Shown here: piece after piece, positions 31,966 to 42,352 of the stretch
How positions within the stretch are numbered: the first letter of the stretch is position 1
How the letters are laid out: each line of letters opens with the position of its first letter
Source: Pisolithus tinctorius
Lineage: Eukaryota > Basidiomycota > Agaricomycetes > Boletales > Pisolithaceae
Length of the DNA stretch: 64,000 nucleotides
NCBI GenBank assembly: GCA_024663395.1
Contig: JANFAH010000042.1
Coordinates: forward strand, 248,001 to 312,000
Direction: 5' to 3'
Position numbers and translations under genes: made by a program
The notes under the pieces: generated by a model
Told to the model about the DNA's origin: nothing
Database searches by the model: none
Seen by the model: only the letters and a program-made list of their open reading frames with translations

Positions 31966-34468
31966 TCCACCTCTAGTAACCCCCAAGTGATCTTCAAGTC
32001 CTTTAAGGACATGATCATCTGCATACTATGCAACTGCGCACGCTCCATGATGCCAGCACTCTCCAAAAAGATAGATGACTTACAAGGTCAACTCCATGCA
32101 ACCCTAAACGACCAAGCCCTTTGCGACAAAGCCAAACTCCTGATGAGTAGCAAACTCCGAGAAGACATAGCACATCTAAGACACTTAAGACATGCGAACA
32201 TATGCGACCACTCCGCCCTCAGAGTGCATCTGGAGAGCGAATCTCCCACAAGTAAACTGTGGGCGAAATCTGGGAAGGACATCAAACTGAAAAGACATTA
32301 TCATCAAACTACGTGACCCCTCGTCCTCGCCAGAAAACCCAAGATATTGCACATGGTCAGACGATATGGCTTCAATAGCTAAATCCTTCTACGACGACTT
32401 ACAGCAATCTGACCTCCGCCCCATGGAGGAGCACTCTCGAGCGATGGATGAAGTCCTCACGAGCATCGAAGTCAGCATCCCTGCCGCTGAATATGAAGCA
32501 ATGGATAAGTACATATCACAGGACGAGATAGACGCTACGCTCCGCAAGCTACTGTGTGGAAAGGCAGCTGGATGCGATGGTCTACCATATGAACTCTGGA
32601 AATGGCTGGCGGCGCCTCCTTTGTCAGAAGACGACAACTCCCCGGAACACAAGCCCACCGATGAGTTCTGTCTCTCAAAATGCCTGGAAATAGTTTTCAA
32701 CGACATCCAAGAACACAGAGTCAACCCGACAACCAACTTCTCCAAGGGATGGATTTGTCCTCTTTACAAGAAAAAAGACAGATGAGAAATCACGAACTAC
32801 AGACCAATAACTCTACTTAATACTGACTACAAACTGTTTACCAAGATACTTGCAATACGGCTAGCACATGCCGCTCTGCTGATAATCCATGAAAACCAAG
32901 CAGGCTTCCTACTGGGCCATAGCATCACTGACCAGATTCGACTCACACAAATGATCCTCCACTACGCTGAAGCCACCGAAGAAAACAGCGCCATAATCGC
33001 CTTAGACCAAGAAAAGGCATATGATAAGGTCATGCACGACTATCTATGGAAGGTCCTAGACAAATACGGCCTCCCCCTGTCCTTTGTCAATACAGTCCGG
33101 TCCCTATATAAAACAGCCGAAACGATAGTTATGATAAACAGAGAAGCCAGCCCAAGCTTCCAGGTCACTAGGGGAGTGAGACAAGGCGACCCACTATCCT
33201 GCCTCCTCTTCGACATTGCTATAGAACCTCTCACAGAGATGATCAGATGATCCCCCCTTACAGGCTATAAAACTCCTGGGGAAATACATCGCTCAGTAGT
33301 TTCAATGTTTGCCGACGACACCACTGTATACTTATCAGCCACAGACGATATAGAAATACTTAATACAATCCTTTCTATGTGGTGCTGCACCTCTGGTGCC
33401 AAATTCAACATAGATAAAACAGAAGTTATTCCAATCAGCATGCCAGACTACTGGCAGTCACTAATAACATCCTCCAAACTAAATCCTACATCCTCAGCCC
33501 TCCCCCCAAGCGTTAGAGTAGCCCGCAATGGCCAGGTGATCTGCATCCTTGGAGCATGGCTGGGAAACAACATCAATGAACCATCTATCTGGTCTCCCAT
33601 CCTCGAGAAGATAGATTCAAAATTGTGAAAGTGGAACTCCCGGAATCCATCCATTGAAGGAAGAAAGACGATAATACAATGGACCATAGGAGCCATGACT
33701 CAATACCTAACCTGTGTCCAAGGCATGCCTAAAAACATAGAAATTTACCTTACAAAACGCCTGAAACTCTTCACCTGGGATACACAAGGTCAACCCAATG
33801 TAAGTTTGAAAATGCTATATGCCCCCATCTCACAAGGCAGGAAAGGAGTTCTTAACCTACAAGTACAAAATGAAGCAATAGAAATGGTCTGGCTCAAAAA
33901 ACTCCTATCGCCTCACCCCCCAGCCTGGACACCTTTCGCTCATGAACTGCTGCGGATACATGCCACTCCATCCCCAACCTCAAAACCTAAAGCGAGAGTT
34001 AACTACTTCCTACAATCGTGGCCGATCGCCCCATCAAAACTACCCCCCATACTTAGTCATTGTATCACACTGGCCAGGAAATACAATTTAACTTTGGATG
34101 CACTATTCTTTCACCCAGCCTCGCTCGACCCCCTCCCGGTGTGGTTCCACACCAGTGCCCTCCTGAATCTGAAAAAGCTGAATAATTATTTTTATGCTCA
34201 CTGCATTCGAGACCACCATAATGTAACAAACATAGGTGAAATTCAAACCCTAGCCAACACACCCTTCAATGACTCCCACCGATGCTTAGGATCTTGTGTC
34301 TGCAAAAGTTGCAACACTCTCCACGATACAGCCAGGTGCCTAAAACCGTTCAAATGTGTGGAGACAGCCTTGAACATAACTAGATGCATCCCCAAGAAAT
34401 GGTCACCATCTCCCATTCCTCCTCGGAAGAATCCTGACCTGTCGCTAGACGAGATTGCTCAAAACTGA
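31966..34468 (+). pseudogene. LINE ORF2 linker and reverse transcriptase
   Basis: The linker resumes at 31,966. One frameshift occurs near 32,300-32,340. From 32,366 a single frame runs through the RT, broken only by TGA stops at 32,783, 33,248, 33,626 and 34,466. Motifs: SKGWICPLYKKKDR then EITNYRPITLLNTDYK (about 32,740-32,830), AGFLLGHSITDQIRL (about 32,900), IALDQEKAYDKVMHDYLW (motif A, about 33,000), VTRGVRQGDPLSCLLF (motif B, about 33,165) and MFADDTTVYL (motif C with both aspartates, 33,305-33,334). Target-primed reverse transcription is the family function. The first three stops fall where related LINEs usually have Arg, fitting CGA-to-TGA. Confidence 0.92.
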
Positions 34469-35116
34469 AGACTTCTGGAAGAAAAGGATGCCTTAACCTT
34501 CAACCCAGCACTCACTGAGGCTGGCCCCATTGAAAACTCCTTCCATATACTTCGCCCAGCAGAACCACAGACGAACTCCCCCGCGACCCAACTGCAGGCA
34601 CCAGATGACATGTCTCACCCCACAGTTGAAATCTCATATGGTTTGATCCATAAGATTAATGATGACAGAGAAAAGGTATCCTGTGGTAGTGCCTTCTTCG
34701 CACACAAAGACCCCCAAAACCTTGCTTTCCGCATGATTAGCGACTGCGTGACGAGCAAAACCAGTATCCTGTGTGCTATAATAGAATCAGTCAGAAGAAT
34801 CGACCACTTTGTCCCCATACTGGCCCACATCAGCTCGGAATCAATTGTTAGAAATCTCACTATCAACTTACCCAGAAACGAAGATAGTGACTGGTACAGC
34901 TGCGATGATGCCCACTTATACCGATCCATTGTAGCTATACTGCGTCTTCGTAGTGCCCGCACCCACCTCCAAGCCTGGAGTGCGAAGACCCCCTGCCTAA
35001 AACGATCAGCAGCATCTAGTCTGGCCAAAGAAGCCCTCACCCACCCATCCCTGACATCCTGTGATGTGTCTATAAACCCACACTTCTCCATCCAAGGATT
35101 ACGTGTTGAAAGATCT
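34469..35116 (+). pseudogene. LINE ORF2 RNase H-like region
   Basis: It is in frame with the RT. The segment CGSAFFAHKDPQNLAFRM (about 34,681-34,735) followed by ILCAIIESVRRID resembles the RNase H fold of fungal LINEs (variable strand, then a helix carrying the Glu). The first catalytic Asp is not obvious (ISYGLIHKIND occupies its place) and HISSESIVRNLTINLPRNED replaces the usual TDSxYV-type motif, so the activity may be degenerate. Confidence 0.6.
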
Positions 35117-35385
35117 GTAGGCTACCTCAGTAGTGAACAAACTACTGATGTATTAGATGTACCTGTAGGCTACTACAGGATGTCAGTATAGTAGAATACT
35201 GTAATATAAACAGACTTACCCTCAGTAGTGAACAAACTACTGAGGGAATACTAGTAGAAAATACTACAAGTAGGTGCGCTATTTTAGCTTATGTAAGCAG
35301 CCAAAACATCGCACAGTGGTCAAGTACCACAGGGGCACTTTATGTTCCAACATTATGACTGTCCACTGGATCACAGCGTACTTTT
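35117..35385 (+). other. Hairpin-rich insertion inside the LINE
   Basis: The LINE protein homology stops after GLRVERS (about 35,116) and resumes by 35,398. Between them are three perfect stem-loops: TCAGTAGT-GAACAA-ACTACTGA (35,127-35,148), CCTGTAG-GCTA-CTACAGG (35,162-35,179) and CCCTCAGTAGT-GAACAA-ACTACTGAGGG (35,219-35,246). Further on, cgcacagtggtcaag (about 35,311) resembles a tRNA A box and tgttccaaca (about 35,343) weakly resembles a B box. It could be a small non-autonomous element or a SINE fragment; no TSD is clear. Confidence 0.5.
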
Positions 35386-36177
35386 CACCGTGCCCTAATT
35401 ATGCACTGCTCCACGAACGACCTAGGAACAAATAGGCAAACAAAAATAAACTTAGCCCTGACCCAACATGCCATGCGGAAGCTACGGGGCTCCACCCTGT
35501 CTGAAGTGGAGATCTGGAAAAGTATAAGAAACAAGGACATACCTAAAAATATCCGTAACTTCCTCTGGAAAAGCCTCCAAGGATGCTACAAAACTGGTGA
35601 GTACTGGCTTAAGATTCCGTCCTATGAAATGAGAGGTACCTGTGTATTCTGCGGTGAACCTGAATCAATGTCACACATTCTAATAGAATGTACAAGCTCA
35701 CCTTTCCAGTCCATAATTTGGCCTCTAGCAGAATGCCTGTGGTTAATGCATGGAACCCAGTGGCCTGAAATAACCTTTGGCACCATTCTTGGTGCTGGCC
35801 TCGCAGTCTTCTGCAATTGCAGGAAAAAAGCGATTGGTGACTCCCGACTATTTACAATCCTAATCCTCGAATCCGCACACCTTATATGGAAACTAAGGTG
35901 TGAATGGGTCATTAATAAAGGCACTTTAGAGAGTACCCTGCCACCAGATGAAATTCATAATAAATGGATACATGCTATCAACCTAAGACTGAAATTTGAC
36001 CGTCTCCAAACAGACATCAAGCAATATGGTAGCAAAGCCTTAAAGCAAGACACCGTTCTCAAAACCTGGAGCGGCATATTACTTAACGAAGAGAATCTTC
36101 CAGACAACTGGATTTGGAAGTCAGGGGTTTTAGTGGGTATTACACCTTGGCACCCTCCAGGGCATGGTAGGTAAAGC
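35386..36177 (+). pseudogene. LINE ORF2 C-terminal zinc-binding domain (RVT zinc-finger type)
   Basis: Open frame 35,401-36,177. KSIRNKDIPKNIRNFLWKSL then CYKTGEYWLKIPSYEMRGTC (about 35,585-35,645), VFCGEPESMSHILIEC (about 35,645-35,690) and a tail ending TPWHPPGHGR with a stop at 36,172-36,174. The Cys-x2-Cys...His...Cys spacing is the RT-associated zinc-binding domain found at the C-terminus of many fungal LINEs. A one-base shift at about 35,420 separates it from the preceding segment. Confidence 0.85.
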
Positions 36178-36378
36178 TACCAATGAGGTGGAGAGTCCCA
36201 CACTACCTTAACCGGTGTGCATAAAGCATTTCCCCTGGGTGACATTATGGGCTTTCTATGGTTATATGATTTATGTTTTTTCTCCTTGTTTCAATAACCC
36301 CTGGGTGCAAACCCCAACTCCCTACATGCTACTAAGGGGCTGACTTAGTCAGCTGCCTTTTTAGCATTCACGTCCACC

Positions 36379-36400
36379 AAAAAAAAAAAAAAAAAAAAAA
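36379..36400 (+). other. LINE poly-A tail (22 A)
   Basis: An uninterrupted run of 22 A ends the LINE and is followed directly by tttcccccc and unrelated sequence, marking the 3' insertion boundary. Confidence 0.9.
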
Positions 36401-36605
36401 TTTCCCCCCCTCTCTTTAGAGGGTGAGGACTTGCTCTTCGTATACCCTGCCATACTTGTCTTGTCGTAATCCACATTACTCGACTGCTAGTGGTAGCACT
36501 TTTGAGACATGAAAAGTTACTTGCACTGTACGGCATCTCTCAGTTTATCGATTCACTATTAGATAGACCTGCTGGACATGCAAGAATCCAAGGAGATATC
36601 ATCTA

Positions 36606-37560
36606 TCACAACACATGTGCCAAACCCAAGCACTTCTCCTTCACATGCCGCTCTCTAGCAACTGCCTCGGCCATCTCACATGTGATAGCCATGACCGTCC
36701 GTCCACTATGCTCCAGATCCTCAAGTCCATCCCCATCTTCCATTTTATCTTCCTCACCCACGCCACCATCACCATCACCATCACCATCACCATCACCATC
36801 CCGCCGGACAAGCACCCGTACTTCTCCAACCGCCCACACTCCGCTAATGCAAACGCCGCATCCTCGGCCCTCAAATTCGTAGCGTGGGCGATATCAGCAA
36901 GCGTACATCGTACCACGACGTCGAGTATTTCTCCTGCAAAATAATTTGTGAACAACTATGGTAGATTGCATACGATGAGAAAATTAATATTACCTTGGAG
37001 AAAAATTCGAGGACATGGTCGCGTTGCGAGTCTGCGTCGGTCAGGATGTAAAACAGGACTGTACGCAAGACGAAGATAACAGATTGACCAAGCACAGAAG
37101 GCGAGATAAGACGGAGAACTGACAGTTATGACAGTCGGAAAAGTGTCTTGATGTCGATGAAGAAATTGCCGAACGGGGGCAAATTTTGGCAGTACAGCTG
37201 GAATGCGTGGGTAGATATTGACATTCGGTTTCGGCTTCGATCGCCTGAGGCTGAAAGCTTTGAGATGTGGATGAATGAGCAATCGAGCTGGCAGTCATAC
37301 CGTTTTGATTGCTCCACCGATCTCCCATATTGCACGTGCCCCACCTTTCTGACAGGAAGATGTCTTCTATCGCATTTCCGCTATGAACAACGAACCCCCC
37401 AAAGTTTGAGAATCGTCGAACCACTTCACGCACGCAGCCGTAACGAAACAGCACTCACGACATGCACTTCCTAAACCGGCCCCTCCGCCAACTTGAAACT
37501 CCGATCGCAGACCCACAGGACCGATTTCTCGCCTGCCAAATGTGACCAAACGTCCACATC
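36606..37560 (-). pseudogene. MYST acetyltransferase copy with its catalytic core deleted
   Basis: On the minus strand the 3' part reads CTLADIAHATNLRAEDAAFA and ends RHVKEKCLGLAHVL with TGA at 36,606-36,608, closely matching the end of the fuller copy at 42,353. Upstream are YCQNLPPFGNFFIDIKTLF (about 37,130-37,190), a TDADSQRDHVLEFFSK exon (about 37,010-37,055) and a zinc-finger exon with KSVLWVCDRSFKLAEGP (about 37,480-37,530). After QEKYS (about 36,930) the sequence jumps straight to the C-terminal part, deleting about 800 bases that encode the acetyl-CoA binding core. A (CATCAC)n microsatellite at 36,763-36,801 encodes alternating Met-Val on the minus strand. It cannot be active. Confidence 0.82.
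36763..36801 (+). repeat. (CATCAC)n microsatellite
   Basis: About six perfect CATCAC units. They lie in the minus-strand MYST copy just after the ECG motif and are absent from the corresponding place in the copy at 42,353, so it is a local slippage expansion. Confidence 0.9.
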
Positions 37561-40029
37561 ATGGTCAAAACGGATCCGCACGTGCTTAGCCATCAGCATC
37601 AGCTCACGCAGTGCAATGTGAGGGAAGATGGAATTATTTGAAAAACGGTGACTTCCTCATTCAGAACTGGTGTCCTCAGTGGGTGCAAACGATCAAGAGC
37701 TGGGACGGGATGAAAACGTTGCATCTGAACGAAACATACCATGCAGACGAACAGTTGGGTGTTAACCGTCCACGTGGGAACGAGACAAATGGGACATCTG
37801 AGCAATACCGACCACCTCGGGGCTGCATCGAATTGACGATAAGCTTTGAGTCACCTCGAACTTTAGCGACATGGATAGAGAATGTTTTAGAGCTTGAAGG
37901 AGAGGCTTCCGCCGGTGACCACCATCATCGTTGACGGCCGGCTAATGACTTAGCCGATCCGGACCACCTTTAGCGGGGCAAGTGTTTCTTAATCCACATG
38001 TTTTTCCAACGCGTTCCAGCAAGACTACCCTCTTCAGTATTCCTGCACTCCTCTTGTCGACCGACATCAGATTAAGCAAAGCATCAGCCAAGAGAGGTTT
38101 ACCCGTCGTTACAATGACGCGCTCTTCAGCTTCAAGGACTCGTTTGTCTGCACGGGTGGGTGAGAGGCCACGGACGGAGTACCGTGCCCGCGCTGATGCA
38201 TTCACTGTGGAGCACAAAGGAGGTAACAAGTGCCTCGACAGCGCCACCGAGTGTCTCATCAAAAATGATCGTGGATATCGTGATGCTGATTAGTGTCAGG
38301 AAGCGGTGGCCTAAATTGAGGGTTGGTGAGGACGCAGGCAGGTAGGGAGAATGGAGTGCTTCGAGAAGGCGGCTTCGTCTCAGATTGCCGCTAGGACTAA
38401 AGTGGAGATGGTGTTCCTCTGGAAAGGACTCCAGAACAATGGCCGGGCGATATCCGCGCGTGGGTGTTCATCTCACGGCTCACGTAATGAAAGATCGAGT
38501 ACGTACACGATTTCTTTATCGCTCCTTGATCGCTATTACCATAAAATCCAACGGGTGGTCGTGTTAATATGCAACAATAGTACTGGTTCAATATACATGG
38601 GATTAAGAACACCCGTTAGTGTCGGCGATCACAATGGCGCTTATGATATGCCAACTGTCCATATTGCTAGAAGACCTGCTTAGCTTGTTGATCGCCGAAA
38701 TCAACGAATCCGTCCAAACAGGGTAGACTCCGTTCGAGCTGACGAATAATTATTTCGCTATCGCTGTCCGGCATACCAGCCTCCTTGGATTGGCCCGACG
38801 GTTCTGGGGGCACACCGTTGACGTTGACATCCATTACTGTGGGAAATGGCGATTGGGAATGCGCCGCTAGTGGCGGAGGGATCTAATCGTGTTCGGAATT
38901 TCGGGGTCAGTTTATAATCCGCGCGTTTGTGAACTTTTTGCGGCGATGTTGATGGAGGGGAGAGGCACGGAGAGGGAAGAACAGGTCGTTGGCAAACCGA
39001 ACTGATTCGTGCATAGCTGATGTAATATATATATATGTTACTTTGCGCGACGGATGAAAAGGGAGCCGAGGAGGAAGAACATGCGGAGCGGAAAGGGGAA
39101 GGAAGGGCAAGGAGGTCATCATATTGAAGCGGGGGATTTGACTGCATTGACTCCTTGGTTCGTTCTAGAACGGCGTGTTCCAGACCACGAGTGATAAGTC
39201 GGTGTATGCATTGATGCATACAGCGTGGTTCTGCGATCAGTACTCAATGACGTGTAGTATTTAGTAAGTCCCCCGCTGTTAGTCCCGGGATCACGGCGAG
39301 CTTGGATGGCGCCGGAAATGAAATAACTTGTGCATCGCGATGGAGTCCTGGGCTCTTTTACTTCACCAACGCTCAGGGTATTTGGGTAAGGTTGGCGCTT
39401 CCGAACGAAATGCAACACACAGCATGCGATCGGGTGAGAGAGGACCCTGCAGCGAAAGCAACCCTCCAGCTGGGCCCTGACTTTTACTTCACATTGTTTT
39501 GGCAAGGCTGGCAAAATCGAATAACTTGTGATTGGATCGGTGTCATTGCTTTACCACGTGAGTTTTCCAGCGACGTTCTTTTTGGAACGGCTGATGGAGA
39601 GCTCCTGCAGCGAGAGCGGAATGTGACGCGTGGTGCTTCTTGGATCCTTATTTTGGCTTCACACTGTTTTGGCATGGCGCAGTGACTTGCGATTGGGTTG
39701 ATGAGTCACTCGCAGAACTCACGTGGTGCTTTCGGGGATTAATTCTATTTCACGCTATTGAAGATTTACCCCACGGCCAGGAGAGAAGTAACATGGCACG
39801 GTACCAGTTGCCCCCAATACAGTGTTTCTTTGCGGATGGGAGAAGGACGTTAGCTCCTACTCTTCATAGTGTGGCTACGCGTTTGTTGACATCTCTAACT
39901 TAGATAACTCTTTCACCGGTCGAAGACACCCTTTAATCTTTCTGACGTCCTTAAATGTGCCTGGCCGCCTGCCCCTTGCTTTCTTTTTTCCTGTCCTATC
40001 TATCCTCGTCGCCGTCGGTGTAAACTACC
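37561..40029. other. 2.5 kb without a recognisable gene
   Basis: Frames at 37,611-37,934 (+), 37,942-38,262 (-) and 39,302-39,685 (+) are open, but none shows a known domain or a partner elsewhere in the window. At 39,450-39,500 and 39,605-39,680 a degenerate direct repeat is visible (ctgcagcgaRagc ... cttcacaYtgttttggcaWggc), and a third weak copy starts near 39,310. The 3' part (39,900-40,029) is pyrimidine-rich with cttgctttcttttttcctgtcc, a plausible promoter for the downstream gene. Confidence 0.4.
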
Positions 40030-41847
40030 ATGGACAACAAAACATCCAAGCCGTCACCAGCAGATTCGCCCGCAGCGTCAAGCACATCGACAATACGCCG
40101 TCGAAACATAGAGAGGCAAATGCATTGCTGTCTCGACTGCATGTATTACCATGATGATGCGGCGCCTGGTTATGACCTTGGGGCTATCGATGACTGGGAA
40201 CTGGAATGTGTCGTGTCATCAGCAGAGTAACTGACATTGCTCTACCGGGTTCTGCTTGCTCACCGCTCTATCCCAGTGATTATCATGCTTTCCCCATCCT
40301 CGAGGTCCGCAAGGTGACTTCACCTTCAGTGCGGTACTTGCGGGCGCCCGAGTTGCTGAGTCGTCCAACTGTGTCCCCCTCGTTTCCAGTGCCCGGTTCG
40401 AGTCTAGTTGGCTACCTAGAAGGAGATCAAGATGTAAGCAATTGTTCATCAATCTTACCCGGGTTCTCTCATCACATAATACCTGGCGTCGCAGGCTCAG
40501 CCTGCGGGCTACATAGTCGACGGAAATGGAAAGTCATCGATCGTAAGTTACGCACGTGACGAGTATCTGGTGTGACCTCATTCAGATCAAGGTCCCACCC
40601 TCCGTCAGTCGGGTCCATCACTTTTGGTGTCCGCAGGATCACGCCTCCGAATATGTCACACTTACTTCACCGTACACAAGTCTTCCACCACTCGATGCCA
40701 TAGGACAATTGCCGGGGCACCCACAAGAAAACGGAGACGTTTCAACATCTGGGGATCTAGACTATGACTTCGCTGGACCAATGGGTCTTAGCTCCATAGC
40801 CTCCTTTCACGATCACACAGCGGGCGAGGCATTCAACTCAAACGCACTGTGGTTGGGGCTTTCAAGCCCGCTACTACCCTCACTTCAGGAATTGCGTCCT
40901 TCGGATGACTTCACCAGCGAGAATGTTCCGTCAACTCCAGAACAGATCCGAACAGAGATGGAAGTCCCAGTTCGGTTTTTTTCCAGTTTGCAGAGCAACC
41001 GATAAAACAGTGAGTCCTTTCTGTGATACGTCTTGTCCAACTACCTCACTTCGTGCCTTAGAACACACCTCACGAAACCCTTTCCTTATAGATACCCAAC
41101 CCCAACCCAATCTAACTCAACCTCTTACCCCACCGTCGACGATTACATTTCGTCCCATCTTAACCCAATCTCATCCTTTCAGTCCCTGCATGGCTACCTT
41201 GGAAACCCCCTCCCCGTTCACCCTCACTACACGATGTCTGCACATCTACCAGGATTTCATGGGTTCCGAGCTGGGACCAACATGGAATCGCGCACAACCA
41301 GCACCCTCGACGATCACACTGCACGCATGATCTTTGATGGGATAGACGACTATGGAAAGATTGATACAAGCAAGTACATTTCTGAGCAGGTTGTGGGCCC
41401 ATGTTCACTATCACTGGGGCCTCCAAACCAACTCCCATCGCCACCCCGCGAACTTGATTCGCATGACCAGCTGTCCCACGTTGAGGACAGAAGTCTTTCA
41501 GGGCCATTCGATAATGCACATCGTTCTGCCACCTTTCAGTCTCGAACCCTGACGACACTACCAAAACACGCTCTATCTGCGATCGCAATGTATGCAGTCC
41601 CTGTGGCTGGCGGAATGACGATGGCAAAGAATGCGGTATACCTATTACGTACGGCGATTGCAAAAACCATCTTGCCGCTGTCCATAATATCAAGAACGTA
41701 GCATGGTATGTTGAAATCATCTGTCGGTGGTGTTCTTCCGAGGCACAAAAGAAGGTGAAGAGGAAGAACATGCTTAGGCACCTGAGAGAGGTACATTTGT
41801 GTTACACGCGCCTAAAGAAAGATCCATGGGCTTTACGCAAACACTAA
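40030..41847 (+). CDS. Zinc-finger protein with two C-terminal C2H2-like fingers, multi-exon
   Basis: ATG at 40,030 (MDNKTSKPSPADSP) follows a CT-rich leader and sits in context ACCATGG. The first exon encodes CCLDCMYYHDD and ends near 40,229, where a GT donor (GTAACT) replaces an apparent stop. Middle exons are Ser/Pro-rich (40,556-41,003 and 41,033-41,530). The last exon encodes CDRNVCSPCGWRNDDGKECG...GDCKNHLAAVH (about 41,578-41,680) and CRWCSSEA...RKNMLRHLREVH (about 41,725-41,790), two finger-like C...C...H...H modules, then KKDPWALRKH and TAA at 41,845-41,847. Exon joins are inferred from frame changes, not proved; a frameshift at about 41,500-41,520 is the alternative. Such proteins are likely nuclear DNA-binding factors. 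It has no second copy in the window, unlike its neighbours. Confidence 0.6.
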
Positions 41848-42352
41848 TAACGGCTCTCCTCTGCGCTGATGTAGGGTATTGTTTCCTTGCCCTAACCAGA
41901 TGTACTTTTGTGACTGATAACTTTATGACCAACTGATTTTGCCGGTTGGCAAGCCACCGCGTAGCTTCCACTGCTCTCATGTCCACTGTTTTGCACTTTG
42001 TATCATTCCCCCCTCTATTCGTTGCTTGTCTTAAATTGATGCCGTATAGTCGCTGCTCATGTATTTGTCTGTGTCTTAATTCCCGTCGTGCGTTAAGCAT
42101 CTCTTATGTGACTCGAACGGTCCGACTTGAGAAGGCTTGTGGACCTCACACCACCCATTGCTGTATACCATGAGACGCTGCGAAAGCACAAGAAGGGGAT
42201 ATACCCAATCGCGTTTGAGGCCCCCTGCCCCCTCCGCTCTTCCCTTGGTTACGACAGCTCTGCCTGATAGTCTACACCGCCGCGTAGCGGCGAGCCTGAC
42301 ATAGACCAGTGTCAAAAAAACTTGTAAAGGTCCCGCTTCAACATATCGTCTA
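41848..42352. other. Gap between zinc-finger gene and MYST gene
   Basis: Convergent 3' ends of two genes face each other here. I see no ORF with support and no repeat shared with the rest of the window. Confidence 0.4.

Larger units (their letters stand above)
28495..36400 (+). mobile_element. LINE (non-LTR retrotransposon), probably of the fungal Tad1/I-like kind, 5' end cut by element A
   Basis: Domain order: uncertain ORF1 remnant, AP-type endonuclease, RT, RNase H, Cys/His zinc-binding tail, untranslated region with 22 A at 36,379-36,400. Interrupted by solo LTR D4 in the endonuclease and by a 270-base hairpin-rich insert between RNase H and the zinc domain. The presence of RNase H argues for the I superclade; I did not build a tree. 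No TSD can be scored because the 5' boundary adjoins element A. Confidence 0.88.

Noticed and set aside
35300..35360. A tRNA gene or a clear SINE.
   Set aside because: The A-box-like match is fair, but the B-box-like match is poor and no cloverleaf can be drawn.
36763..36801. Met-Val repeat protein or transmembrane segment encoded by the CATCAC run.
   Set aside because: It is a microsatellite inside a dead MYST copy and is absent from the fuller copy.
37942..38293. Overlapping ORFs on both strands as hypothetical genes.
   Set aside because: No domain, no start context and no paralogue; overlapping frames of about 100 codons are expected by chance at this GC content.
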